Assembly: GCF_028421645.1 (NCBI RefSeq)
Contig: NZ_CP116887.1
Span: forward strand, 2,854,001-2,918,000
Length of the DNA stretch: 64,000 nt
Source of the DNA: Aneurinibacillus sp. Ricciae_BoGa-3
GTDB lineage: Bacteria > Bacillota > Bacilli > Aneurinibacillales > Aneurinibacillaceae
Reading direction: 5' to 3'
The notes under the pieces are model-generated. The model did no database searches and was not told the origin of the DNA. It saw only the letters and a program-made list of their open reading frames with translations. Numbering within the stretch: position 1 is the stretch's first letter; the number at the start of each line of letters is the position of its first letter. A program made the position numbers and the translations under genes. Shown here piece after piece: positions 24,884 through 33,818 of the stretch.

Positions 24884-26677
24884 TCATTCCTTTAATTTCC
24901 GCCACAAAGTAGCGCGGGTAATGCCTAATCTTTTTGCCGCTTTCGACTGGTTCATGCCCTCTTCATGAAGCACATATTGAATCATGGCCTTTTCCATTTC
25001 TTTGAGTGTTCCTGCTAAAAAGGGCAGGACGCGTTTCTCTTCCACCCTTTCAAACCGCTTCCATACCTGTTGAAATTGCTCCATCTCCACGAAGTCACCA
25101 TCGGTTAAAATCAGAATTTCTTCGATCAGCGTTTTAAATTCGGCAGTGTTTCCTGGCCACTCGTACGATTTTATTTGGTTTAGCACGTTCTCCCGAATGC
25201 CTGCAATCTGCTTTCCATACTTAGCATTATGTGCGGAGATCATCAGTAAAATAATGCCTTCTATATCTTCCAACCGGGTTCGAAGAGGGGGTATATGTAT
25301 ATGAAACTTCGCAATTTCCTCAGCCAGACGTTTATGGAACCCGGATTTTAAGAGCGGGCCCATTTGTAAATCAGAGGAAGCGATAATTCGGACTGCGGCC
25401 TCCGTGCTCTTTAACCTTTTCCACAGCTTCTCCTGTAATTCGCAGGATAACTTCTCAATCTCATCCATAAACAGGGTGGTCTTTGCGGCTTGTTCAAGCA
25501 GTCCATCCTGTTCATCTGAACCAAACAGTAAATTCATTACACGTTTTTCACTGATGATTCCGCAGTTAACCGTATAGAAAGCATACGCTTTTCGGTTACT
25601 CGCCATATGGATAGCCTCAGCCAATATGTTTTTTTCTGTACCGGGCTCGCCGGATATCCAAATATTTTTATCTGCTAATGCAAACGCTTTGGCTTGTTTA
25701 ATTAGTTGCTGCATTGCAGGGCTTGATGCGCTAATTTGGGAGAAACTTCCCATAACAAGAGGCGGACGGGAGACGGGTACATCTTTTCCCTTAGGAAGCT
25801 CTTCCATAGAAAGGAGAAAATAGGAATGATCCCGCCAATCCATTGTCTGGATCGTAATGGATGCAACAACGTTACCCAGTTGTAGGTGTCCCTGCCAATA
25901 TTCTAGCGCGTTTTTCTTTAAACCGGCAATACATTCACTGAGTTCAGGCGGAGCCGCCAATATACCGCTATTTATGTTTTTATGCTGCCCTTTTATGAAT
26001 CGGTTTGCAGCCGCGTTTGCAAACTTAACTTTATCATCAGAACCTATGACGACAACTGCTTGTGGAACCGTGTTTAATATCGTTTCAAAAAATCCGGATT
26101 CTTCCTGGCCTTTCTTATAAATGTCGTAGACCTGTTGAACTTCCTCAATCGCCTTCTCGACAGATTCTGGCCCTGAGGTAATGAGTACACCCTGATAGCC
26201 AAAGGCTTCAGCGGTTTTCACGGTTACCACATCTCCAAGAACGACTCTTGCTCCCTTATTAAATGCGGTTTCTAGGGTTTCGGCTACTTGCTCCTCTGCT
26301 TCCACCGTATAAATGGGAAGTGTAAAGTTTAGCAAATTTGAAACCGTTGACGCACCATTGCATATATTTTGAAAACCAATGATAGCTGTTGGAACATTTG
26401 AATCCTTTACTAACGTTAACACGCGAAGGATATCATAGCCGGAGACAGGAATGTCAACGACGGGCAAAGAAACTGATTTTCTAATAAGCTCCGCAGTTCC
26501 GCCGCGGCTTAGAATCACATCATATCCGTTCTGTTCCGCATTTTCGACAAATGGGAGCGCTTCCTTTAAGTCTGCCACAATGCACTCAATAACAATTCCT
26601 GGCACGTTCCGGGTTTTGTCCTGAATCAGATCCTGCAGACCGGGATATGGTAAAACAGCAAGCACTTTTACAGCCAT
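24884..26677 (-). CDS. PrpR-like transcriptional regulator lacking GAFTGA
   Basis: The 597-residue protein has a PrpR N-terminal sensor domain (about 1-185), a PAS domain (about 195-290), an AAA+ module (about 325-540) and a C-terminal Fis-type helix-turn-helix (NQSKAAKRLGITRATLWRKLKE). The AAA+ module is degenerate. The Walker A region reads GEPGTEKN and the GAFTGA sigma-54 contact loop is absent (LLFGSDEQDGLLEQA instead), while the sensor region LFMDEIEKL is kept. It probably regulates sigma-70-type promoters, here the adjacent kinase/pdxA operon. Confidence 0.88.
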   Translation of the reverse strand: MAVKVLAVLPYPGLQDLIQDKTRNVPGIVIECIVADLKEALPFVENAEQNGYDVILSRGGTAELIRKSVSLPVVDIPVSGYDILRVLTLVKDSNVPTAIIGFQNICNGASTVSNLLNFTLPIYTVEAEEQVAETLETAFNKGARVVLGDVVTVKTAEAFGYQGVLITSGPESVEKAIEEVQQVYDIYKKGQEESGFFETILNTVPQAVVVIGSDDKVKFANAAANRFIKGQHKNINSGILAAPPELSECIAGLKKNALEYWQGHLQLGNVVASITIQTMDWRDHSYFLLSMEELPKGKDVPVSRPPLVMGSFSQISASSPAMQQLIKQAKAFALADKNIWISGEPGTEKNILAEAIHMASNRKAYAFYTVNCGIISEKRVMNLLFGSDEQDGLLEQAAKTTLFMDEIEKLSCELQEKLWKRLKSTEAAVRIIASSDLQMGPLLKSGFHKRLAEEIAKFHIHIPPLRTRLEDIEGIILLMISAHNAKYGKQIAGIRENVLNQIKSYEWPGNTAEFKTLIEEILILTDGDFVEMEQFQQVWKRFERVEEKRVLPFLAGTLKEMEKAMIQYVLHEEGMNQSKAAKRLGITRATLWRKLKE

Positions 26678-26692
26678 CCTATCCCCTCATCT

Positions 26693-26710
26693 GTATAAAA
26701 GTTAAACACT
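26693..26710. promoter_or_regulatory. Shared 18-bp motif just upstream of the PrpR-like gene
   Basis: This copy of the motif lies 16 bases upstream of the regulator ATG and just downstream of a TATAAT on the minus strand. That position suits autorepression. Confidence 0.5.
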
Positions 26711-26750
26711 AATTTATTATAGCCTATTTTTTATGCATTTACATAACAAA

Positions 26751-26790
26751 TCCCATTCCTGTGCCCTTTACACATGGGCCGGGAATGGGA
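26751..26790 (-). terminator. Hairpin terminator of the DUF1641 gene
   Basis: TCCCATTCC and GGGAATGGGA, with an inner GCCC/GGGC pair, form a long GC-rich hairpin. The T-tract on the minus strand is poor, so efficiency is uncertain. Confidence 0.6.
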
Positions 26791-26811
26791 TTCAATCGTG
26801 AATCGCATGGA

Positions 26812-27393
26812 CTAACCGAGGACTTTCTTTTCATTCATAACATCGAGCATAGCCTGGGTAAACTTTAATCCTTTTTGAACGCCGGGTTCTTTTAACAGCT
26901 TAAGCATGCCGAATAGCGAGATCGTTGTATCATTGCGCTCCGCTCTTTCTTTTGCTTCTTTGACCATAGACACACTGTCCTGCACTTTTTCTGTTACAGG
27001 GGCAGCAATGACAGTGGCTGCTTCCATAACATTGGACAGGTAATCCTTATTTGAAAGGATTGGTTCAAGTTTTGCTGCGGCGCTATCCAGAAGCGTCACC
27101 ATGGAAGCGATTCTTGGCAGGCTGTCGATAATGGTGGTCAATGCTTCCAGGTTCTCCTTGCTAGCCAGTTTGGAAATACTGCTAATTCCTTCAAAAATCG
27201 AATTCAGCGACTGGTTATCATTCGCAAAAGCTGCGGCCACCGCCACTCCTTGTTCGGCTTTATCAACAGCTCCTTTGATTTGCGGGAGTTTTTGAATAAG
27301 GCCCGCCAGCGCTTCTTGCACCTCGGGGTTCGCTAATTCTGCCACAATGTTTGAAACATTTGCGGAAACTTGCTGATTTTTCTCAGTGTCCAT
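26812..27393 (-). CDS. DUF1641 family protein
   Basis: The 193-residue, helical, soluble-looking protein matches DUF1641 (NPEVQEALAGLIQKLPQIKGAVDKAEQGVA; LFGMLKLLKEPGVQKGLKF). In several Bacillus genomes a DUF1641 protein (YrhD) accompanies formate dehydrogenase, but no such gene is nearby, so its role here is open. Confidence 0.8.
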   Translation of the reverse strand: MDTEKNQQVSANVSNIVAELANPEVQEALAGLIQKLPQIKGAVDKAEQGVAVAAAFANDNQSLNSIFEGISSISKLASKENLEALTTIIDSLPRIASMVTLLDSAAAKLEPILSNKDYLSNVMEAATVIAAPVTEKVQDSVSMVKEAKERAERNDTTISLFGMLKLLKEPGVQKGLKFTQAMLDVMNEKKVLG

Positions 27394-27800
27394 TTATTTT
27401 CTTCCTTTCGTCAGTTAACAATTTGCGAATCTTACTAAAGATTCGTTGGGATTTCAATAGAACAAACCCATTTTATTATATCCTGTCACAAGGGGGCAGG
27501 AAGTATAATCACAGCTTTCATGTTGCTAATTGTCAGGTAAGTAATATGTGCTTATTTTCACGTTTAGGCTTATACCTAATATCGGACATTCTATTATGCC
27601 CTACTTAAATATATTAAAATACTGCTTATGTTGCAAGTGTTTGCCAATTTAAAAGGATGTTTGTGGTCCCAAATTTGTTATAGAACTTATCTCTCAGACC
27701 CCCTGTCAGATCAAGGCCGGACATATTTTTTCTAATATTTTAGAAGAAATCGAATTTTTTTGCATGGTTTTATTACCATAAAAACTATGTTATGGTTAAC

Positions 27801-27916
27801 AACGCTGAAACCTTCCAGAAAAATGGAGGGTGCGGGGGATGTAATTTTTTGGGGTGAAGCACGAAAGTGTTAGGGTTCTCCTTAATCCGAATCCGTCAAC
27901 TAACCTCGTAAGCGTA
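27801..27916 (+). ncRNA. c-di-AMP (ydaO/yuaA) riboswitch
   Basis: The stretch has the ydaO hallmarks in order: GGAGGGTGCGGGGGA (27825-27839), TTTTGGGGTGAA (27847-27858), TAGGGTT, CCGAATCCGTCAACTAACC and CTCGTAAGCG. P1 can form between ACGCT (27802-27806) and AGCGT (27911-27915). The Shine-Dalgarno AAGGAGG of the LysM/3D gene starts four bases after P1, with no room for a separate terminator. The 539-base gap 27394-27932 holds only this RNA and its presumed promoter. Confidence 0.93.
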
Positions 27917-27932
27917 ATAAGGAGGAAACAGC

Positions 27933-28748
27933 ATGAAAAAACAGTTCAAAAAATTAGTAGCGGCGGCTCTCGTCAGTGCACCAATGGTGGGCTTTGCGGC
28001 GCCTGCGTTCGCCCAAAACTACGTGGTTCAAGATAACGATACATTTTGGACCATTTCTCAAGCCCATCACTTACCGTTAAATGATGTGCTCGCGGCAAAC
28101 AGAGGCGTTAATCCGTTAACGCTGCAAGCCGGTCAAACCATCAACCTGCCTGACCAGGCAGCGCCAACAGCTCCCCGTACATACAAGGCATCCGATAACG
28201 ACACCTTCTGGGGAATTGCCAAAAAGTTTAACATTCCGCTAGCCACTGTTCTCGCAGCAAATCCTAACATTGAACCTACCCAGCTGGCAGGCGGAATGAT
28301 CGTTAAGCTAACAGTGGATAGCGGGCAGGCCAGCATGCCACGGGTACAGTCCGAGGAACAAGACAATTCTGTCGTAAGCGACATCGCGAAGGCGTCCGAC
28401 AGTGCTCAGGGCAGTGTCGTCCAACCAACATCTGATGGCCAATCAAGTAAAACCTATTCCATGACAGCGACAGCCTACTCCGGTGGCGCTGGGTCAAATC
28501 TAGATTGTATGGGCAATTCCTTAAAATTAGGAACCATTGCCGTCGACCCTTCCGTCATTCCATTGGGGAGCAAAGTGCTGGTTTCCGGATATGACTGCCC
28601 TCTTCTTCCAAAGGGCGGGCTGGTAGCCACAGCGTCCGATACTGGCGGCGCTATTAAAGGAAACCGCATTGACATTTACGTCCCAGGAACTTCTTCCCAG
28701 GTGGACAACTTCGGAATGCAGAACGTCACAGTTAAAGTATTGAAATAG
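27933..28748 (+). CDS. Secreted LysM-3D domain cell-wall protein
   Basis: The 271-residue precursor has a Sec signal peptide (KKQFKKLVAAALVSAPMVG, cleavage likely after AFA), two LysM domains (about 30-75 and 80-130), a Ser/Gln-rich linker and a C-terminal 3D domain (about 175-270) with the ATASDTGGAIKGNRIDIY motif containing the three catalytic-type aspartates. It is probably a peptidoglycan-lytic enzyme of the YabE/YuiC/YocH kind. The c-di-AMP riboswitch in its leader is the expected control for this gene class. Confidence 0.93.
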   Translation: MKKQFKKLVAAALVSAPMVGFAAPAFAQNYVVQDNDTFWTISQAHHLPLNDVLAANRGVNPLTLQAGQTINLPDQAAPTAPRTYKASDNDTFWGIAKKFNIPLATVLAANPNIEPTQLAGGMIVKLTVDSGQASMPRVQSEEQDNSVVSDIAKASDSAQGSVVQPTSDGQSSKTYSMTATAYSGGAGSNLDCMGNSLKLGTIAVDPSVIPLGSKVLVSGYDCPLLPKGGLVATASDTGGAIKGNRIDIYVPGTSSQVDNFGMQNVTVKVLK

Positions 28749-28756
28749 AAAAAGGT

Positions 28757-28795
28757 AGTGTGGAAAAGCCAATAGGTTTTTCCACACTTTTTTTT
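28757..28795 (+). terminator. Terminator of the LysM-3D gene
   Basis: AGTGTGGAAAA (28757-28767) pairs with TTTTCCACACT (28778-28788) and is followed by a T-run. Confidence 0.92.
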
Positions 28796-28920
28796 ACCCA
28801 GAGAAAACACCCTTTCGTTATCGTTCCCATTGCAGTAGAAGAAAAAATTTAAGAGCCTCTGAACTTTTTTCCAGACAATCAGTCCTTTACATTGAAACAA
28901 GGAATAAACCAGGAGGAAAC

Positions 28921-29034
28921 ATGAAAAAGTTCACTACTGCTAAACCACTTTTCCAGCTCATCATTCGGATGCTTATCTTTTTTCTTCTCATGGGGATAGG
29001 GGATATTATTCTAGTGCTGAGTTCCAATAAATAA
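28921..29034 (+). CDS. Small 37-residue membrane protein
   Basis: A strong CAGGAGGAAAC precedes an ATG that opens a 37-codon frame reading MKKFTTAKPLFQLIIRMLIF and then FLLMGIGDIILVLSSNK. It has one transmembrane segment and a basic N-terminus. It is not similar to anything I can name. It is convergent with the WG-repeat gene, whose stop is three bases away. Confidence 0.65.
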   Translation: MKKFTTAKPLFQLIIRMLIFFLLMGIGDIILVLSSNK

Positions 29035-29037
29035 ACG

Positions 29038-30810
29038 TTACGAATGAAACGACTGCCAGAACGCCCCCCGGGTATCAATCAGATTCATGATCTGCCCAAA
29101 AGGTATCGTGAACGTTGGAAACCCCGCTGCAAAAGGGGCAATCTCATAAGGTAAGAAGTACAGATAAAGCGCGTCGCCAGTAACATAAAAGGGTTGATCC
29201 GCTTTAATTCCTTTATACTGTTCGGGCCATACGTATGAATAATCGCTATTGGTCTGGATTTGTCTTTCAATGATGCCACTCAGCACCTCAACATACCGGC
29301 TTCCTTGTCTAAACAAATCCTTCAGTACGTAAAGTTGGCCACTGTTCAAGTCGACATGCGGGTAGATTTCCGAAGGCATGCCATGTGCCGCCCCGAAATG
29401 AAACAGATATGAAGATAGCTTAAGGACGAGCAGTCGTTTTTGAAAAAACGGTATGGAAAAGTCGCCAAAATAATCATAATCCAACTGTTGTGATTCGTTT
29501 ACTTCTTTAAGGTTTGCTAACTTTTTAAGCTGATTATTAACGGATCGTTGCATCTCTCTATTTAAAAACCCTTCAACCTGCGGATAATAAACAAGATAAT
29601 CTTTGTTTGGCTTAAATTTTTCTTCTTGCACGCTGTATACGTGATTTAACACAATGCGCTTATTTTGTTTCCAAATCAGATTCCCTTGGTGATCATAGTA
29701 GTATACTCTTTTATCTGTATCTGCCCGGATCAGCCCCCCTTCGATGGTCAATGTGCCTGTCGCATGCAGGATGGGCCAACCCGGGGCTTGCTGTCCGCTG
29801 GAATTAATGAAGAACGTTTCACTAGTCGTTGAAACGGAGGCCAGACCGCCTGTAAAGGGTAAAATGTTGTCATACACAAAATCTGAGAGCTTGCGTCCGG
29901 ACAGATCGTAAAGAGCGAATTTGGAACCGAGGTATGGTTTATGCTTATCAAGGGCTCTGCCGACAGCGAGCTTATCTTCACCAAGCCTGCGTATTTCATT
30001 GTAATAGGGCTGAATAATAAAGGTACCTGTTTTATTAATCAGCCCCCATTGATTCCGGTAGTCCTCGGCGATATTGACGACTGCCGTGCCGTTTTCAAAA
30101 GGCTCTGCGCCACTGTAGGTTAAGGGGATAACAACGCGGCCTTGTTCAGTAATATATCCATACTTTCCAAGCATTTTTTCCTGAAAAGCCAGCATACCCT
30201 CCCCAGGCATGCCGACGAAATAATGTTGATACTGACGAAACACACTGCCATTTAAGTCAATGAGCGCATAAAGGCCAGCATGGACCTGGACAACAGCTTT
30301 CCCGGCATTGAAATCACCAGCCTGTTCATATTGGGCAGCAATCACCTCCATGCCTTGCCTGTCGAGGTAGCCATACTTCATCTCTTTATTTAAAAAGAGG
30401 GCTCTGCCGTTATGAAATGAACCAATAAATTCGTACGGCTTCGTGGTAAGTACAGTGCCCTCCTCATTAATGATTTTATAGCCAGAATCGTCGTGAACCG
30501 CGGAAAGTCCTTCTGAGAATGGATTGATGTTGTCATAAATAGGCGGGACAACAAAGTGGCCGGCTTCATCAATGAGGGCATTTTTATTCCCTACTGCAAC
30601 TATGGCTAGCCCATTAGCCTGAAACGGTAAAGCAAACGTGTAAACGGGTGCCAGAGCGAACTGCCCGCGATTATTGATATAGCCCCATCCCTCACCACCC
30701 ACTTCTTTTATAGAAGCCGGGTGAAACTGCACAGATCGTGGCGTACCCTCTAACTGTATCTGCTTGATTAAACCCAGCCAATCCTGATTCATATTGTCTT
30801 GATGACACAT
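29038..30810 (-). CDS. WG-repeat protein with C-terminal DUF3298 domain
   Basis: The 590-residue protein has about eight WG (KWG) repeats in residues 40-340, with recurring GWGYINNRGQFALAPVY and KYGYLDRQGMEVIAAQYEQA-like units. A C-terminal DUF3298/RsiV-like domain (about 410-580) includes LSSYLFHFGAAHGMP and DLNSGQLYVLKDLF. No signal peptide is visible, although DUF3298 domains are usually extracytoplasmic. Function is unknown. Confidence 0.85.
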   Translation of the reverse strand: MCHQDNMNQDWLGLIKQIQLEGTPRSVQFHPASIKEVGGEGWGYINNRGQFALAPVYTFALPFQANGLAIVAVGNKNALIDEAGHFVVPPIYDNINPFSEGLSAVHDDSGYKIINEEGTVLTTKPYEFIGSFHNGRALFLNKEMKYGYLDRQGMEVIAAQYEQAGDFNAGKAVVQVHAGLYALIDLNGSVFRQYQHYFVGMPGEGMLAFQEKMLGKYGYITEQGRVVIPLTYSGAEPFENGTAVVNIAEDYRNQWGLINKTGTFIIQPYYNEIRRLGEDKLAVGRALDKHKPYLGSKFALYDLSGRKLSDFVYDNILPFTGGLASVSTTSETFFINSSGQQAPGWPILHATGTLTIEGGLIRADTDKRVYYYDHQGNLIWKQNKRIVLNHVYSVQEEKFKPNKDYLVYYPQVEGFLNREMQRSVNNQLKKLANLKEVNESQQLDYDYFGDFSIPFFQKRLLVLKLSSYLFHFGAAHGMPSEIYPHVDLNSGQLYVLKDLFRQGSRYVEVLSGIIERQIQTNSDYSYVWPEQYKGIKADQPFYVTGDALYLYFLPYEIAPFAAGFPTFTIPFGQIMNLIDTRGAFWQSFHS

Positions 30811-31007
30811 CCCCGCACACCCCTTTACTTCATGCTATCACACAGTATATTCACAGGTATGGCCGGCATGCTCACCGGGGATGCATTGTTGCGGAATTGT
30901 GGAAATTGAATACGGTTATTTAAATGGAATAGGTAAGAAACCGGACGAATTTTACTAGTCGTGATAAAATTGATAGTAGTGATGACGAATCAATCTGGAG
31001 GTCCATT

Positions 31008-31274
31008 ATGTTAGAAGAATTAGACCCTATAGCAATAGAAAATTGGTGTGGGGAAGTACGAAACATCATCATAACTGAAAATCTAGGTGTCTCGCTGTCA
31101 GATGAAGCGCTTCAAACTGCAACCCTAGCCATGCTAAACGATGCGACTTTCCGATACAATGTAAACATTGATAGAGCGGATTTCACCGTTACAGACGACT
31201 TACATTCTGCGTATTGGGACTATGTAAATGTAGAAATCAGCAACTTCCTCAAACGTTACTACCGAATCTCTTAG
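31008..31274 (+). CDS. Hypothetical 88-residue protein
   Basis: CTGGAGG lies seven bases before the ATG. The acidic soluble protein (MLEELDPIAIENWCGEVRNI...) has no recognised domain. It is a single gene between two divergent or convergent neighbours. Confidence 0.7.
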   Translation: MLEELDPIAIENWCGEVRNIIITENLGVSLSDEALQTATLAMLNDATFRYNVNIDRADFTVTDDLHSAYWDYVNVEISNFLKRYYRIS

Positions 31275-31302
31275 AATTTCGGCTTTTTGGTAAATGGACT
31301 AT

Positions 31303-31341
31303 GAAAAAACGCCGAAAAATGTTATACACATTCTTTCGGCG
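31303..31341 (-). terminator. Terminator of the ddpX-dpp operon
   Basis: On the minus strand CGCCGAAAG and a matching TTTCGGCG form a stem followed by TTTTTT. It ends the operon after the XRE-cupin gene. Confidence 0.85.
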
Positions 31342-31368
31342 CTATTAGAACCCTCCCCGGATTCTTTT

Positions 31369-31899
31369 CTAGTTTGTCATAGCCCACACAGATAATGAGA
31401 TACCCGTTCCAGGATTGATGTAGCGATGCGGGACCGTGCTTGGAAAATAAATACTATCTCCTTCGTGTAAAAAGACTTCTTTATCATGAAGAACTACGAT
31501 TAGTTCGCCTTTTAGGACATACCCGCATTCCTCTCCCGCATGAGATACAAGTTCGTGTTGAAGCAATTCACCCGGCTTAATTTCTACAAGGATATGCTCC
31601 ATTTTCCCTGCCTGGACGGGTGACAGATAATGATAGCTAACATTTTCGTTTTGAATGTCCACTATGCGTCTGTCTTGTTTTCTGATGATCACATGCTTTT
31701 CGCCTTCAGGATGAAAAAAATCATTAACCGGAACGTTCAACGCATTTGATATTTTCCAAAATGTACTTACCGTTGGGTCGATCAGACCGCGTTCAATCTG
31801 GGAGAGCAAGCTTGTGCTTAAACTCGTTTTTTCAGCAAGCTGTTTGAGTGTATAGTTCTTTTGCTTGCGGATGACCCGTACGAATTCGCCGTTAAACAC
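31369..31899 (-). CDS. XRE-cupin transcriptional regulator
   Basis: The 176-residue protein has an N-terminal HTH_3 (YTLKQLAEKTSLSTSLLSQIERGLIDPTVSTFWKISNAL, residues 16-55) and a C-terminal cupin_2 domain (about 100-172, HAGEECGYVLKGELIVVLHD). Its GTG start overlaps the end of dppF by eight bases, so it is the last gene of the dipeptide operon and a likely local regulator of it. Confidence 0.92.
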   Translation of the reverse strand: MFNGEFVRVIRKQKNYTLKQLAEKTSLSTSLLSQIERGLIDPTVSTFWKISNALNVPVNDFFHPEGEKHVIIRKQDRRIVDIQNENVSYHYLSPVQAGKMEHILVEIKPGELLQHELVSHAGEECGYVLKGELIVVLHDKEVFLHEGDSIYFPSTVPHRYINPGTGISLSVWAMTN

Positions 31900-32842
31900 T
31901 GGCCTTCACCCCTGCAAAATGGCATGCACATGAAGAGGTGCCCTCTTTTTTCTGCATCTCAGGAGAGTTTAAATAGCATATTTCCTGCCGTTCGGGACAA
32001 CGTTCGTAGAAGATGCATGAATTTTTTGTAGAAATAACGAGTTCCGCAAATCCCATTCCGCTCGCTTTAGATTCATTCAAACTCGGCAGAGATGACAGTA
32101 AGATTCGGGTATACGGATGATTTGGCTTCTCAAAGACCTCTTTAGATGCCCCTATTTCAACTATCTCGCCTTTATACATAACGGCCATTCTATCACACAT
32201 ATAGCGAATGACAGACATGTTGTGCGAAATAAACAGGTAGGTTAAATGGCGTTCTTCTTTCAATTCCTTTAATAGATTAAGTACCTGGGCCTGTACCGAA
32301 ACATCCAGCGCAGATGTAGGCTCATCCAGCAAAATAAATGAAGGCTCTGATATTAAGGCTCGGGCGATAGCAATGCGCTGGCGCTGACCGCCGCTAAACT
32401 CGTGTGGATACCGGCTTAACTGATCCTCTTTAAGGCCTACCCTTGACGCTAATTCGTATAGCTTATCCAAGGTGCCTTTTTCTTTTCGGAACCGCGCTGG
32501 CAGAGCATAAAGCGGTTCAAGAATAATGTCTTTAACTGTCATACGCGGATCTAAAGAAGATTGTGGATCTTGAAACACGATCTGAATTTCACCTGGGCGA
32601 GGACCCTTATAGCGATTGCCCAGCCATAAAGAGGTTCCCTTGTATAGAACTTCGCCATTTGATGGCGTTTCCAGCCCGATCATCATCTTTCCCAGCGTAC
32701 TTTTACCCGAACCGGATTCTCCTACAAGCCCAAAAACTTCTCCTTCCTGAATCGTGAGATTTACATCCCTCACAGCCTGAATGTTGCGCTTTCCATTTCC
32801 GTAAGACTTGTTAAGCGCATGCACTTGTATCAAATCTTTCAT
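31892..32842 (-). CDS. dppF: Dipeptide/oligopeptide ABC transporter ATP-binding protein DppF
   Basis: The 316-residue ATPase has Walker A GLVGESGSGKSTLG, signature HEFSGGQRQRIAIARAL, Walker B FILLDEPTSALD and a C-terminal oligo_HPY cysteine region (CPERQEICY). The ATG at 32842 follows AAAGGAGGG and overlaps the dppD stop; the frame upstream lacks an RBS. Confidence 0.93.
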   Translation of the reverse strand: MKDLIQVHALNKSYGNGKRNIQAVRDVNLTIQEGEVFGLVGESGSGKSTLGKMMIGLETPSNGEVLYKGTSLWLGNRYKGPRPGEIQIVFQDPQSSLDPRMTVKDIILEPLYALPARFRKEKGTLDKLYELASRVGLKEDQLSRYPHEFSGGQRQRIAIARALISEPSFILLDEPTSALDVSVQAQVLNLLKELKEERHLTYLFISHNMSVIRYMCDRMAVMYKGEIVEIGASKEVFEKPNHPYTRILLSSLPSLNESKASGMGFAELVISTKNSCIFYERCPERQEICYLNSPEMQKKEGTSSCACHFAGVKASV

Positions 32843-33804
32843 GCGCCTTCCCTCCTTTCCCAACAAGCCACACGATGATCTGAAGTAGAGGGTTCTAAAA
32901 CTGGTGGTTTTAACTGGCAAGCGCTTGTTGCCAGGCTGCATCTTTCAAAAAAACTGCAGCCGCTCGGACGGTTGCGCAGATCAATCACCTCTCCAGGAAT
33001 GGCCTGCAGGAGATCGCCGGGCTGTGCCAGATCCGGTAAGGCCTGCAAAAGTGCCCTGGTATAAGGGTGTTGAGGAGCGCGTAAAACAGCCGGGGTTGGG
33101 CCTTCTTCAATGATTTGCCCCCCATACATCACCGCTACCCGGTGGCATAACTGTGAAACTACGCCGATATCATGCGTAATCAAAAGTATGGAGGTATTCC
33201 TTTTCTCCGAGAGCTCTTTCATCAACTTTAAGATTTCGTATTGAATGGTGACATCAAGAGCTGTTGTTGGTTCATCAGCAATCAACAAGTCTGGAGGTGA
33301 CGACATAGCCAGCGCGATGACTACGCGCTGGCGCATACCCCCGCTCAATTCAAAGGGATATTTCTGCGCCACAGCCTCAGGGTTATGAATATGCACGTCC
33401 CTCAATGCATCAACCGCAAGTTTTTGTGCCTGCTTCAACCTTACCCCTCGATGGCGTCTAATCACTTCAGCAAGCTGGCGGCCAACATGCATAGTTGGAT
33501 GCAGTGCGCTCATTGGTTCCTGGAACACCATACCTATTTCACGCCCACGAATAGCCTGTACATCCGCTTTTTTTAACTTAAGAAGGTCACGTCCTTTAAA
33601 AAAAATTTCACCGCTAGTAATGGACGCATTGCTTTCAAGCAAATCGAGAACCGTTAATGCAGTGACCGATTTTCCTGAACCCGATTCTCCGACTATCCCG
33701 AGGATTTCACCTGGGTTTACGGCAAGGCTTACATTCTTTAACGCTTGAACCTTTCCCCGCATTCCGGAAAATTCAACCGTCACGTTCTTAATAGCAAGAA
33801 GCAT
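32839..33804 (-). CDS. dppD: Dipeptide/oligopeptide ABC transporter ATP-binding protein DppD
   Basis: The 321-residue ATPase has Walker A GIVGESGSGKSVTAL, signature FELSGGMRQRVVIALAM, Walker B DLLIADEPTTALD and the C-terminal oligo_HPY segment (CSFFERCSLATSAC). AAAGGAGAGGGG precedes the ATG at 33804; an in-frame ATG at 33822 overlaps the dppC stop. Confidence 0.93.
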   Translation of the reverse strand: MLLAIKNVTVEFSGMRGKVQALKNVSLAVNPGEILGIVGESGSGKSVTALTVLDLLESNASITSGEIFFKGRDLLKLKKADVQAIRGREIGMVFQEPMSALHPTMHVGRQLAEVIRRHRGVRLKQAQKLAVDALRDVHIHNPEAVAQKYPFELSGGMRQRVVIALAMSSPPDLLIADEPTTALDVTIQYEILKLMKELSEKRNTSILLITHDIGVVSQLCHRVAVMYGGQIIEEGPTPAVLRAPQHPYTRALLQALPDLAQPGDLLQAIPGEVIDLRNRPSGCSFFERCSLATSACQLKPPVLEPSTSDHRVACWERREGA

Positions 33805-33818
33805 GAACCCCTCTCCTT

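Noticed and set aside
26811-27393. Formate dehydrogenase accessory role for the DUF1641 protein
   Set aside because: No formate dehydrogenase gene is in the window, so the association cannot be supported here.
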